NCBI GenBank assembly: GCA_017881345.1
Contig: JADGQZ010000296.1
Span: 1-38,842 of the forward strand
Direction: 5' to 3'
From: Myxococcaceae bacterium
GTDB lineage: Bacteria > Myxococcota > Myxococcia > Myxococcales > Myxococcaceae
DNA: 38,842 nucleotides
Shown in pieces: positions 18,850 to 26,316 of this stretch. The position numbers and the translations under genes are program-made. Each line of letters starts with the position of its first letter. Positions within the stretch are counted from its first letter, which is position 1. The notes beneath the pieces were generated by a model. The model was given only the letters and a program-made list of their open reading frames with translations. It was not told the origin of the DNA and ran no database searches.

Positions 18850-20366
18850 TGCCCGATCTGCCTCCGCGGCTGGCAGGCCCAGAAATGGTAGTTCTGCATC
18901 GTCACCCCGTCTCGAACCACGGGCAGGGTGCGGATCGGCCTGCACTCACGGTCCGGCAGGAGCGCTTCCGGGGGGGCGCGGTAGTGGTCGTCCTCGATGT
19001 AGAGCACCGGTGCGCCCGGCGGCGGGTCCCGGCGGCCGATGAAATCGAACTCGGTCCTCCGGGGGGCCGGGCAATACACGTTGGGTCGATCGTCCAGCGC
19101 GGTGAGGATGTGGGAGCAGAGCGCGTACTGGCAGCTGGCCACCACCGCGTCCGCGCCGAGCGTGGGAGCGGTCTCGGCGACCACTTCCCGGAGCTGTGTC
19201 CAGCCGGGCATCTCGTTGAAGAAGTCCTTGTCCGCGTTGTAGGTCCCCGCGGGCATGAGCCGGCGGAGGCCAGGGTGTCCGGCATAAGCATAGAACCCGG
19301 CGGTCCCGGCGAGCGTCACGGCGATGCACGCGGCGATGAAGACCCTGAGCCAGGCCGGGAGGCGACCCGACCGCTCGTCCAGCAGGCCGCCTGCGGCCAC
19401 CGCCAGGGGGATGTAGGCCACCATCGTCCAGTGGGACTCGGGATCGCGGACCCGGGCCATCATCAGGAGGAAGAAGAGCAGCACCGGGCCGCTGGCCACC
19501 GCGAGGAAGCGGAAGCGGTCGTCCCGCGGCGCCCGCCGGAGACAGATCACGAGGACCACCAGGAGTGCCGGGAACATCAGGGGGTGGAATGGCCCGAACT
19601 GGTCGCCGATGGCGTGAAGGACCTTGACCGCGACCGTCGCCGGGTCGGTCAATCCGGTCCGCTCGACGAAGTGGAGCTTCAGCGACGGCCACCCGCGCTG
19701 CTGGTTCCAGATCAGGACGGGGAGAGCGAAGAGGAGCGCCACCGGCCCGGCCAGGTAGAGCGACGGACGGCGGAGCCACCGGCGCCCGGTCGGGGAGACC
19801 AGCACGTACAGCAGGCCCACCCCGAAGAGCAGCACGCCCGAGTACTTGGCGAGGAAGGCCAGCCCGGTGACCACGCCCATGGCGAGCGGACGCCACGGCT
19901 CGTCGTTCTCTCTCATCCCCTCGAGGACCAGGAGCCCCAGCACCCAGAGAGGAGCGAGCGGCGCCTCGGGATTGAGCACCCAGCTCGTGGCGAAGAAGAT
20001 CGGGATGGTGGTGACGATGGCCACCGCGAAGAAGGCCGCACGGGGCGAGAAGAGCCGGGCGGCGAGCCGGTAGAGGAGGACGCCGAACAGGGCGGAGCAG
20101 AGCAGCGGCCCAAGCCGGATCGCCAGCGTACCGTGCGAGAACCGGGTGGTGGCCCAGGTCATCCAAGCCACCAGCGGCGGGTGGTCGTAGTAGCTGAGCG
20201 ACGGGAACCGTGACCAGAGGTAGTAGTAGGCCTCGCCGTTGGCGATCCCGGTCGCGCCGACGAAGACGAACCGGAGGACCGTCGTCCCGGCGATCAGCAC
20301 CCCGGTCCACATGCTCCACCGCCGCACCTCGTCAGAGGCGCGGACCTGCACCATCGAATCTGCCAT
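18846..20366 (-). CDS. GT39/ArnT-like polytopic glycosyltransferase (PMT_2)
   Basis: 506 residues with about eleven membrane helices and a soluble C-terminal domain of ~140 residues. The first loop has NGEAYYYLWSRFPSLSYYD, followed by HPPL. Relatives usually have an Asp-Glu pair at the start of this loop; here the Asp position is Gly (G44) and Glu45 is kept. The later SWVLNPEAPLAPLWVL and KYSGVLLFGVGLL segments also fit the family. Such enzymes use polyprenyl-phosphate sugars to modify lipids or proteins on the periplasmic face. The start is ATG 20366 (GTG 20369 is adjacent), 10 bp after the DUF3047 stop; its own stop overlaps the RND start. Confidence 0.87.
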   Translation of the reverse strand: MADSMVQVRASDEVRRWSMWTGVLIAGTTVLRFVFVGATGIANGEAYYYLWSRFPSLSYYDHPPLVAWMTWATTRFSHGTLAIRLGPLLCSALFGVLLYRLAARLFSPRAAFFAVAIVTTIPIFFATSWVLNPEAPLAPLWVLGLLVLEGMRENDEPWRPLAMGVVTGLAFLAKYSGVLLFGVGLLYVLVSPTGRRWLRRPSLYLAGPVALLFALPVLIWNQQRGWPSLKLHFVERTGLTDPATVAVKVLHAIGDQFGPFHPLMFPALLVVLVICLRRAPRDDRFRFLAVASGPVLLFFLLMMARVRDPESHWTMVAYIPLAVAAGGLLDERSGRLPAWLRVFIAACIAVTLAGTAGFYAYAGHPGLRRLMPAGTYNADKDFFNEMPGWTQLREVVAETAPTLGADAVVASCQYALCSHILTALDDRPNVYCPAPRRTEFDFIGRRDPPPGAPVLYIEDDHYRAPPEALLPDRECRPIRTLPVVRDGVTMQNYHFWACQPRRQIGQ

Positions 20367-20376
20367 CACTTTGATC

Positions 20377-21060
20377 TCACCACTCGACGACGAAATCGGC
20401 GTAGTCGGCTTCGGCCGGGGTCTTGGAGTTGTCGCCGTCGGTCATCACGCCGATGCCCACGAATTCCGGCACGTCCTCCAGCTTTCCCCCGAAGTGCTTC
20501 ACGTATTCCTGTCTCGGGTCGAAGCTGTACGAGGTCCAGGTATCGACCGGTCCACCGACCTGGACGATCATCGTGTCCCGGTCGAAGAACCAGCCGCGGT
20601 TGGACTGACAGGTGGTTCCCACGGTGCCAACCGTGGCCAGGCTGTACTTCAGCGCCATTAACTTCAGACCGGCCTTGAAGGCGAGAAAGATCGACGCCGC
20701 CTCGTCCGGCGGGCCGGGGCCACAGTCGTTCGAATCCTTGGGGTAGACGCGCGGCCGCCAGCGCCAGCTCACGGACTTCACCGCCCGCCGCGCCTTCTCC
20801 GGGGTCTCGGCCATGAGCGTCATGTTGACCAGCCCGGGCTTGTACACGCCACGAAGGATGGGGACGCCCTCCTCGGAGCCGACCGCGTAGTAGTTCACCG
20901 GCCCGGAGTCGTACTTGAACGGGATGAACGCGCTGAGCGGGATGACCGCGCGGTGCCTGTCCGGAGAGGGGGGCACAGCCGTCGCTGCCGCTGGCGCGGC
21001 GTCCGTTCCGCCGTCGCTGGCGGCGATGGAGACCAGAAGAAGGGCGGTCCAGGAGACCAT
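20377..21060 (-). CDS. DUF3047 domain protein, exported
   Basis: 227 residues beginning with a short signal-like stretch (MVSWTALLLVSIAAS), then a low-complexity linker and the DUF3047 domain. Diagnostic features are YYAVGSEEGVPILRGVYKPG, SWRWRP, ASIFLAFKAG, the WFFDRDTMIVQVGG segment and the ending VGIGVMTDGDNSKTPAEADY with a final DFVVEW. The fold is a predicted beta-rich periplasmic domain of unknown function. The start may instead be the GTG six bases upstream. It is the first gene of the minus-strand operon with the glycosyltransferases and RND exporter, which suggests a periplasmic accessory role. It is divergent from the GMC oxidase gene across 82 bp. Confidence 0.82.
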   Translation of the reverse strand: MVSWTALLLVSIAASDGGTDAAPAAATAVPPSPDRHRAVIPLSAFIPFKYDSGPVNYYAVGSEEGVPILRGVYKPGLVNMTLMAETPEKARRAVKSVSWRWRPRVYPKDSNDCGPGPPDEAASIFLAFKAGLKLMALKYSLATVGTVGTTCQSNRGWFFDRDTMIVQVGGPVDTWTSYSFDPRQEYVKHFGGKLEDVPEFVGIGVMTDGDNSKTPAEADYADFVVEW

Positions 21061-21142
21061 GGTCACACTTGACGGCACACCGAGTGCGCGTGTCAAAAGA
21101 ACACGCGTGGACGCATCCACCCCCTCCAGCATTCACGGGCAG
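21061..21142. promoter_or_regulatory. Divergent intergenic region with symmetric TTGAC/GTCAA elements
   Basis: The 82-bp space between DUF3047 and the GMC oxidase holds TTGACG at 21069-21074 and, in opposite orientation, TGTCAA at 21091-21096, 16 bp apart, with CACAC and GCGTGT as partly symmetric inner flanks. They could be back-to-back -35 elements or one operator; no good -10 box lies at the right distance for either. Confidence 0.3.
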
Positions 21143-23020
21143 ATGCCCAACTCGGGCGCCCACCGCGCGATGGTGGCGCTGGCCGAGGCGATCATCCCCG
21201 GGACGAGCACCATTCCCGGCGCCGACGACACCACCGTGCGCGAGGTGACCGACCTCATCTCCCGGGTCTCGCCGAAGCTTGCCACCGCCTGGACCGCCGC
21301 CCACCGTACGCTCGACGCCGCCGCTCGTCTGCGCACCGGGCGGGCATTCCATGCCCTGTCCGCGGCCCGTCAGCAGTCGTTGCTGGTGCAATGGGAGCGC
21401 GATCCGCTGCTGAAGATTCCACTCACGGTCCTCGCTGCCGTCTACAAGGTCGTCCACTTCGACGCTCCCCACGTCCAGCGGGCCATGGGCGCCCGGCCCC
21501 GGCCGCCGCTCCCGGTCGTCGAGCCGCGCTGGATGGAGCAGGTCCAGGATGCGGCCTCCTGGACCGGTGGCGACGTCGAGTGCGACGTGGTGGTGATGGG
21601 CACCGGGGCCGGTGGCGCGGTGGTGGGCCACGCCCTCGCCGAGCGCGGCCACGCGGTGGTCTTCCTGGAGGAAGGACAGCTCCACCAGCGCCACAGCTTC
21701 GACGGCAGCATGGTGCGCGCCTACGAGCGCTTCTACCGGCCGGTGTTCGCGGTGGGGAATGCGACCTTTCCGGTCCTGATCGGGAGGATGGTGGGCGGGT
21801 CCACGGCGGTGAACGGCGGTACCGCCTTCCGCACGCCCTCGTGGGTGCTCGAGCGCTGGTGCGAGGAGATGGGCACGGATGCGTTCGAGCCCTCGCGGAT
21901 GGTGCCTTACTTCGAGCGGGTGGAGAACCACCTCGGGGTGGGGCCATCCGCCCGGAAGCACATCGGCCCACTCGGTGAGGCGATGCAGCGCGGATGCGAC
22001 GCGCTCGGCTGGACCCACGGCGCGCTGATCAGGAACGCCCCGGGCTGCGAGGCGTCCAACTTCTGCCACCTCGGCTGCCGGAGCGAGGCCCGCAAGAGCA
22101 CCAACATCTCCTACGTGCCGCCCGCGCTCGAGCGCGGCGCCATGCTCTTCACCGGGCTCAAGGCCGAGCGAGTGACGGTCGAGAACGGGCGAGCGACCGG
22201 GCTCGAGGGCCGCGCCGCGAACGGGAACCGGGTCCGGGTCCGGGCCAGGGCGGTCATCCTGGCGGGCGGCTCGGTGCCCACGCCGCTCTTCCTCCAGGCG
22301 CAGGGGCTGGCCAACTCCAGCGGGCAGCTCGGCCGGAACCTGACGCTCCACCCGAGCTGCGGGGTGATGGCGCTGTTCGAGCAAGAGATGCACGGGTACG
22401 ACCACATCCCGCAGGGGTACGGCTCCGAGCATTTCCTCCGCGAGGGGCTTCTCCTCCTCGCGGCCCAGGCGAGCCACAACGCGATGCCGAGCATGGTGCC
22501 CGCCGTCGGCCGCCGGCTGATGGAGCCCCTGGCGCAGATCCGCCACCTGGCCGGCGTGGGACCGCTCATCGCGGACGCGAGCCGCAGCGGTCGGGTCTGG
22601 GGAGAGGTCCGGGGCCTGCCGGTCATCCGGTACTCGCTCACCGCCGCCGACGTGGCGCTCCTCAAGCGCGGGATCGAGCTGTCGATGGAGATGCTGATCG
22701 CGGGGGGCGCGCGGCGCCTCTATCCCGGCGTCGTCGGGCTCGAGGGGCTGGACGCACGCGACGGGGGCGACCGGTTCCGGAAGATGGACGTCTCGGCGTC
22801 GGACCTGGTGCTGGTCAGCTATCACCCGCTCGGCACCTGCGAGATGGGGACCGATCCGAGGACGAGCGTGGTCGGGCTGGACCACCAGTGCCACGACGTG
22901 CCAGGGCTGTTCGTCGTCGACGGAAGCACCGTGCGTGGGCCCATCGGGGTCAACCCGCAGCTCACCATCATGGCGCTGGCGACTCGCGCGGCTGACCAGA
23001 TCTCACCCTACCTCGCCTGA
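21143..23020 (+). CDS. GMC oxidoreductase, long-chain alcohol oxidase-like, with N-terminal helical domain
   Basis: 625 residues. Residues 1-115 form a helical domain (MVALAEAIIPGTSTIPGAD...) that resembles gluconate 2-dehydrogenase subunit 3 and the N-terminal part of fatty-alcohol oxidases. The FAD-binding motif VVMGTGAGGAVVGHALAERG lies at ~150-169, and the GMC signature GGSTAVNGGTAFRTPSW follows. A possible Fe-S or structural Cys cluster is seen in GCEASNFCHLGCRSEARKS. The active-site pair is His561 (YHPLGTCEMG) and Asn604 (NPQLTIMA). It likely oxidises a long-chain or cyclic alcohol to the aldehyde or ketone using FAD. The start could also be GTG 21107. It converges with the aldehyde dehydrogenase gene, overlapping by 18 bp, and together they could turn an alcohol into an acid. 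Confidence 0.87.
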   Translation: MPNSGAHRAMVALAEAIIPGTSTIPGADDTTVREVTDLISRVSPKLATAWTAAHRTLDAAARLRTGRAFHALSAARQQSLLVQWERDPLLKIPLTVLAAVYKVVHFDAPHVQRAMGARPRPPLPVVEPRWMEQVQDAASWTGGDVECDVVVMGTGAGGAVVGHALAERGHAVVFLEEGQLHQRHSFDGSMVRAYERFYRPVFAVGNATFPVLIGRMVGGSTAVNGGTAFRTPSWVLERWCEEMGTDAFEPSRMVPYFERVENHLGVGPSARKHIGPLGEAMQRGCDALGWTHGALIRNAPGCEASNFCHLGCRSEARKSTNISYVPPALERGAMLFTGLKAERVTVENGRATGLEGRAANGNRVRVRARAVILAGGSVPTPLFLQAQGLANSSGQLGRNLTLHPSCGVMALFEQEMHGYDHIPQGYGSEHFLREGLLLLAAQASHNAMPSMVPAVGRRLMEPLAQIRHLAGVGPLIADASRSGRVWGEVRGLPVIRYSLTAADVALLKRGIELSMEMLIAGGARRLYPGVVGLEGLDARDGGDRFRKMDVSASDLVLVSYHPLGTCEMGTDPRTSVVGLDHQCHDVPGLFVVDGSTVRGPIGVNPQLTIMALATRAADQISPYLA

Positions 23021-24607
23021 GCGGCGCCGCCGGAAGAACGCCCGCAGCGCCCGCATCCGGCGCCGGATCAGGCCGGGGAGCTTCCAGGCACGACCGAGCC
23101 GGTTCTGCTGGAGGTCGGCCAGCACGTCGCCGAGCTCGACCAGGGTCTCGTCGTACGGCATCCAGTACAGCTCGAGGTCCTTCCGCCGGTCGACCACCAC
23201 GGCGCGCGGGCGCACGAAGGTGGAGAGCGCGAGCGCGCTGTTGGCCACCCCGAAGCCGGTGGCCCGGGTGCCGGACCACGGCAGGCTGGGCACCGCCCCG
23301 GTGAAGGAGTGGTTGTTGACGCTCACCACCCCGTAGTCGAGCCGCTCCGCCAGGCGCTGCCCCCGCGCGAGATCGGCCGTCCAGATGGACGCGCCGAGCC
23401 CGTAGCGCAGCTGGTTGGCGGCCCGGATGGCCTCCGCCGGGCCCTCCACCCGCACCACCGCGAGGACCGGGCCGAAGGTCTCGTCGCGGACGACCGACAT
23501 CGTGTCATCGCACCGGTCGAGCAGGGTGGGCGCGAAACCGAGGCCCTGGCCCAGCGGAGCGCCGCCCGAGACCGCGGTGGCCCCACGGGCGAGCGCATCG
23601 TCGATGTGCTCCCGCACCACCGCGAGCTGCCGCGCGTTGGCCAGCGGAGCCACGTCGGTGCCCGCGCGCAGCTCCTTCCACACCTCGGCCATCCGGGCCA
23701 CGAAGGCGTCGGCGATGGATCGCTCGACGTAGGCGATCTCGATCGCCCCGCAGGCCTGGCCGGCGTTGCAGAGGGCCCAGTGGGTGATGCCGGCGACGGT
23801 GCGCTCGAGGTCGCAGTCGGCGAGGACGATGGCCGGATCCTTCCCGCCCATCTCCGCGCTGCAGGGGATGCCCAGCTCGGCGCACCGGATCGAGACCTTC
23901 CTCCCGGTGGCAGGCGAGCCGGTGAAGACGCACGCATCAGGCCTGGCCTCGAGGAGCGCCGCGCCCACCGCGCCGTCTCCGTGAGCGACCTGCACCAGCC
24001 CGGCGGGGAGGTGCGCGGCGAGGAGCTCGGCGAACCAGCCGCTCGAGCGAGGCGAGTACTCGCTCGGCTTGAGCACGATGGCGTTGCCCGACATCAGCGC
24101 CGGGAAGACCGAGCGGTAGAGCCCTGCGACCGGGAAGTTCCAGGGAGCGATGATGGCGATGACTCCCCGCGGCACGGCCTCGACTTGGGCGCGCTTGCCC
24201 GGAAACCCCAGCGGGTTGAGCCGCACCTTGCGCCGGGCGAGCGCGGGGCGGAGCACCGAGGCCCAGCCCTTCACCGCGTCGAGCGGTCCGAGCGCCTCGG
24301 TGAAGAGAGCCTCGGCGTGCACCTTGCCGATCTCCTGCTCGACGAGCTGCATCACCTCCTGGCGCCGCTGCAGCATCTCGCGCGCGGCGCCGAGCAGACA
24401 CTTCACCCGCTCGGCGAGTGGCGTGTGGCCCCATGTGTCCTGGGCGTCGCGGGCGCGCACCACCCGTGCGGCGACGTCCGGCGGGCGCGCGCGGGAAGGT
24501 CCTCCCACCGCAGGCGCGGAAGGAGCGAGTGGGTGCGGTGGCGCCCCGAGCCGCTGCGGTGCGTCCAGGGGGAGGGAATCGGTCAGGGGAGGTTCGAACG
24601 GCGGCAT
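23003..24607 (-). CDS. Aldehyde dehydrogenase family protein
   Basis: 534 residues. All class landmarks are visible: IAPWNFPVAG, KPSEYSP, the Rossmann turn FTGSPATGRKV, the general base Glu252 in EMGGKDPAIVL, the nucleophile Cys286 in NAGQACGAIEI, and ETFGPVLAVVRV. It oxidises an aldehyde to the acid with NAD(P)+ in the cytoplasm. The ~40 N-terminal residues are Pro-rich and the last ~60 (ELYWMPYDETLVELGDVLADL and a basic RRRMRALRAFFRRRR tail) extend beyond the core. A basic amphipathic tail of this sort may bind membranes, as in fatty aldehyde dehydrogenases. The start is ATG 24607, with GTG 24610 next to it. It is divergent from the GH3 operon. Confidence 0.9.
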   Translation of the reverse strand: MPPFEPPLTDSLPLDAPQRLGAPPHPLAPSAPAVGGPSRARPPDVAARVVRARDAQDTWGHTPLAERVKCLLGAAREMLQRRQEVMQLVEQEIGKVHAEALFTEALGPLDAVKGWASVLRPALARRKVRLNPLGFPGKRAQVEAVPRGVIAIIAPWNFPVAGLYRSVFPALMSGNAIVLKPSEYSPRSSGWFAELLAAHLPAGLVQVAHGDGAVGAALLEARPDACVFTGSPATGRKVSIRCAELGIPCSAEMGGKDPAIVLADCDLERTVAGITHWALCNAGQACGAIEIAYVERSIADAFVARMAEVWKELRAGTDVAPLANARQLAVVREHIDDALARGATAVSGGAPLGQGLGFAPTLLDRCDDTMSVVRDETFGPVLAVVRVEGPAEAIRAANQLRYGLGASIWTADLARGQRLAERLDYGVVSVNNHSFTGAVPSLPWSGTRATGFGVANSALALSTFVRPRAVVVDRRKDLELYWMPYDETLVELGDVLADLQQNRLGRAWKLPGLIRRRMRALRAFFRRRRSGEVG

Positions 24608-24735
24608 CACGACAGGCCCCGATGTGGGGAACGCCTCTCCTTATCACGCTCCCTGTTGGCCCTAGGGAGTACGGCGCCTCAGCAAGTCCCCGTTGCCAGG
24701 TCAGTCCTCCAGATGGTACGGACGCTCGTCGATTC
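24608..24735. promoter_or_regulatory. Divergent promoter region with inverted repeat (24649-24669)
   Basis: CTCCCT and AGGGAG form a perfect six-base inverted repeat around a 9-base centre (GTTGGCCCT) at 24649-24669, midway between the ALDH and GH3 starts and beside the AT-richer TTATCA at 24641. It could be an operator serving both directions. No clear -10/-35 pair was found. Confidence 0.3.
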
Positions 24736-26316
24736 ATGAGAGTTCGTCGCGGTGGAGGGGTCATCGGCCCGCTGGCCTGGACGGCGGCGACGGCACGGGT
24801 GTTGGCGTGGGACCGCTCCGCCGGGAACCGAGACCGGCTCTGCAAGGTCCAGCTGGATGCGTTGAAGCAGAACTGCCGGGCGGCCGGGGCCACGGAGTTC
24901 GGGAAGGCCCATCGATTGTCAGAGGTCTCCAGCCATGCCGGCTTCCGCGAGCGCGTGCCGCTCGGGACCTATGCCGACTTCGAGCCCTCACTCGAGCGGA
25001 TGCGCAAGGGCGCGCGCGACGTGCTCTGGCCGGGCTTCATCCAGTACTTCGGTCAGTCCTCCGGGAGCTCCCAGACCGCGGCCCAGCACAAGTTCCTCCC
25101 GATCTCATCGGAGCAGATCCGGTGGCAGCAGAAGGCCGGCTTCGACGTCGTGGCGCGCTACGCCACCCAGGTCGGCCACGCGCGCTTTCTGGGCGGCTAC
25201 ACCCTGGGCCTGTTCCCGCCCTCCACCCTGAAGCCCGACGGCGAGGCGCTCGGGACGAGCAACCCGGGATTGATGCAGCGGTTCGTCCCCTGGCCTGCGC
25301 GGGAGGGGGTCCTGCCGACCCCGGATCTCCGGGACATACCGGATTACGATGAAAAGCTGGATCGGATGGCTGCGGCGTACCTGGACCACGACGTCCGCGC
25401 CGTCTCGGGTACCACCTGCTGGTTCTCGGTCTTCTTCGACAAGCTGCTCGCCGCGGCACGGGCCCAGGGACGCGAGGTCCGCACGGTCAGTGAGCTGTGG
25501 CCGAACCTGTCGGTGCTGTTCGGTGGAGGCATCAACGCCGAGCCGTACCGCGCGGTCATCGAGGCGCGCGTGGGTCGTCCGGTCGTGCTGATGGACAACT
25601 ACAACGCGACCGAGGGTGGAATCTTCGCGGTCACCGACCGGATCGGTGAGCCGGGCCTGCTGATGGTGCCCGACCGTGGCGTCTTCTTCGAGTTCGTCCC
25701 CGCTGCGGAGCAAGGACGACCGGACGCACGGCGCCTCCCGCTCTGGGAGGTGGAGCCGGGCGAGGACTACTCCATCGCCGTCACCACCTCCTCGGGGCTG
25801 TTCGCTTATCTCATCGGAGACCTGGTAAGATTCTCGAACGTCTTCCCCCACCGGATGGAGTTCGTTGGCCGGACGTCGGGAGTGCTCTCCCTGACGCAGG
25901 AACTTACTTCGTTCGTCGAGATCGAGCGCGCGGTCGAGGCCGCGGTGCGCGCCGCCTCGTGCTCGGTGGTGGAGTTCTCTGCCGGAGCCGAGGTCGGTGT
26001 GGGCGGGACAGCCAAGGGGCGGTACCAGATCTTCGTCGAGTTCCTCCAGGCGCCCGCGGACCCGCGCCGCTTCGCCCAGGCGTTCGACGAGAGCCTCTGC
26101 GCCCAGAACCGGGTCTACCGGGAGCACCGGGCGGCGGACGTGGCGATCCTGCCACCGGCCCTGTTCAGCCTGGCCCCGGGGGGGGCCCGGCGGTTCATGG
26201 ACGAGCTCGGGCGCCGGAGCCCTCAGCAGAAGTTTCCGCGGGTCGTCGAGAATTCTAAGCGGGACATTCTCGTAAAATATGCGACATTGATCGAGATGCC
26301 CTGGGAGCGCGCATGA
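24736..26316 (+). CDS. GH3 family acyl-adenylate/amide synthetase
   Basis: 526 residues, close to plant and bacterial GH3 length. The three ATP/AMP motifs of this adenylating superfamily are present: QSSGSSQTAAQHKFLP (about 107-122), DNYNATEGG (287-295) and YLIGDLVRF (358-366). FVGRTSGVLSLTQELTSFVEIERAV marks the hinge to the C-terminal domain. GH3 enzymes activate a carboxylic acid with ATP and join it to an amine, usually an amino acid, as an amide. Plant members act on auxin and jasmonate; bacterial substrates are mostly unknown. This is the first gene of a six-gene operon; its stop overlaps the inositol phosphate synthase start (ATGA). The context suggests an amino-cyclitol as amine acceptor, an inference. 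The start ATG 24736 lacks a strong ribosome-binding site. Confidence 0.9.
   Translation: MRVRRGGGVIGPLAWTAATARVLAWDRSAGNRDRLCKVQLDALKQNCRAAGATEFGKAHRLSEVSSHAGFRERVPLGTYADFEPSLERMRKGARDVLWPGFIQYFGQSSGSSQTAAQHKFLPISSEQIRWQQKAGFDVVARYATQVGHARFLGGYTLGLFPPSTLKPDGEALGTSNPGLMQRFVPWPAREGVLPTPDLRDIPDYDEKLDRMAAAYLDHDVRAVSGTTCWFSVFFDKLLAAARAQGREVRTVSELWPNLSVLFGGGINAEPYRAVIEARVGRPVVLMDNYNATEGGIFAVTDRIGEPGLLMVPDRGVFFEFVPAAEQGRPDARRLPLWEVEPGEDYSIAVTTSSGLFAYLIGDLVRFSNVFPHRMEFVGRTSGVLSLTQELTSFVEIERAVEAAVRAASCSVVEFSAGAEVGVGGTAKGRYQIFVEFLQAPADPRRFAQAFDESLCAQNRVYREHRAADVAILPPALFSLAPGGARRFMDELGRRSPQQKFPRVVENSKRDILVKYATLIEMPWERA

Noticed and set aside
20366-22894. Minus-strand 842-codon frame opposite the GMC oxidase
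   Set aside because: Composition is His/Arg/Gln-rich with no recognisable motif, while the opposite strand holds an intact GMC enzyme with catalytic residues.
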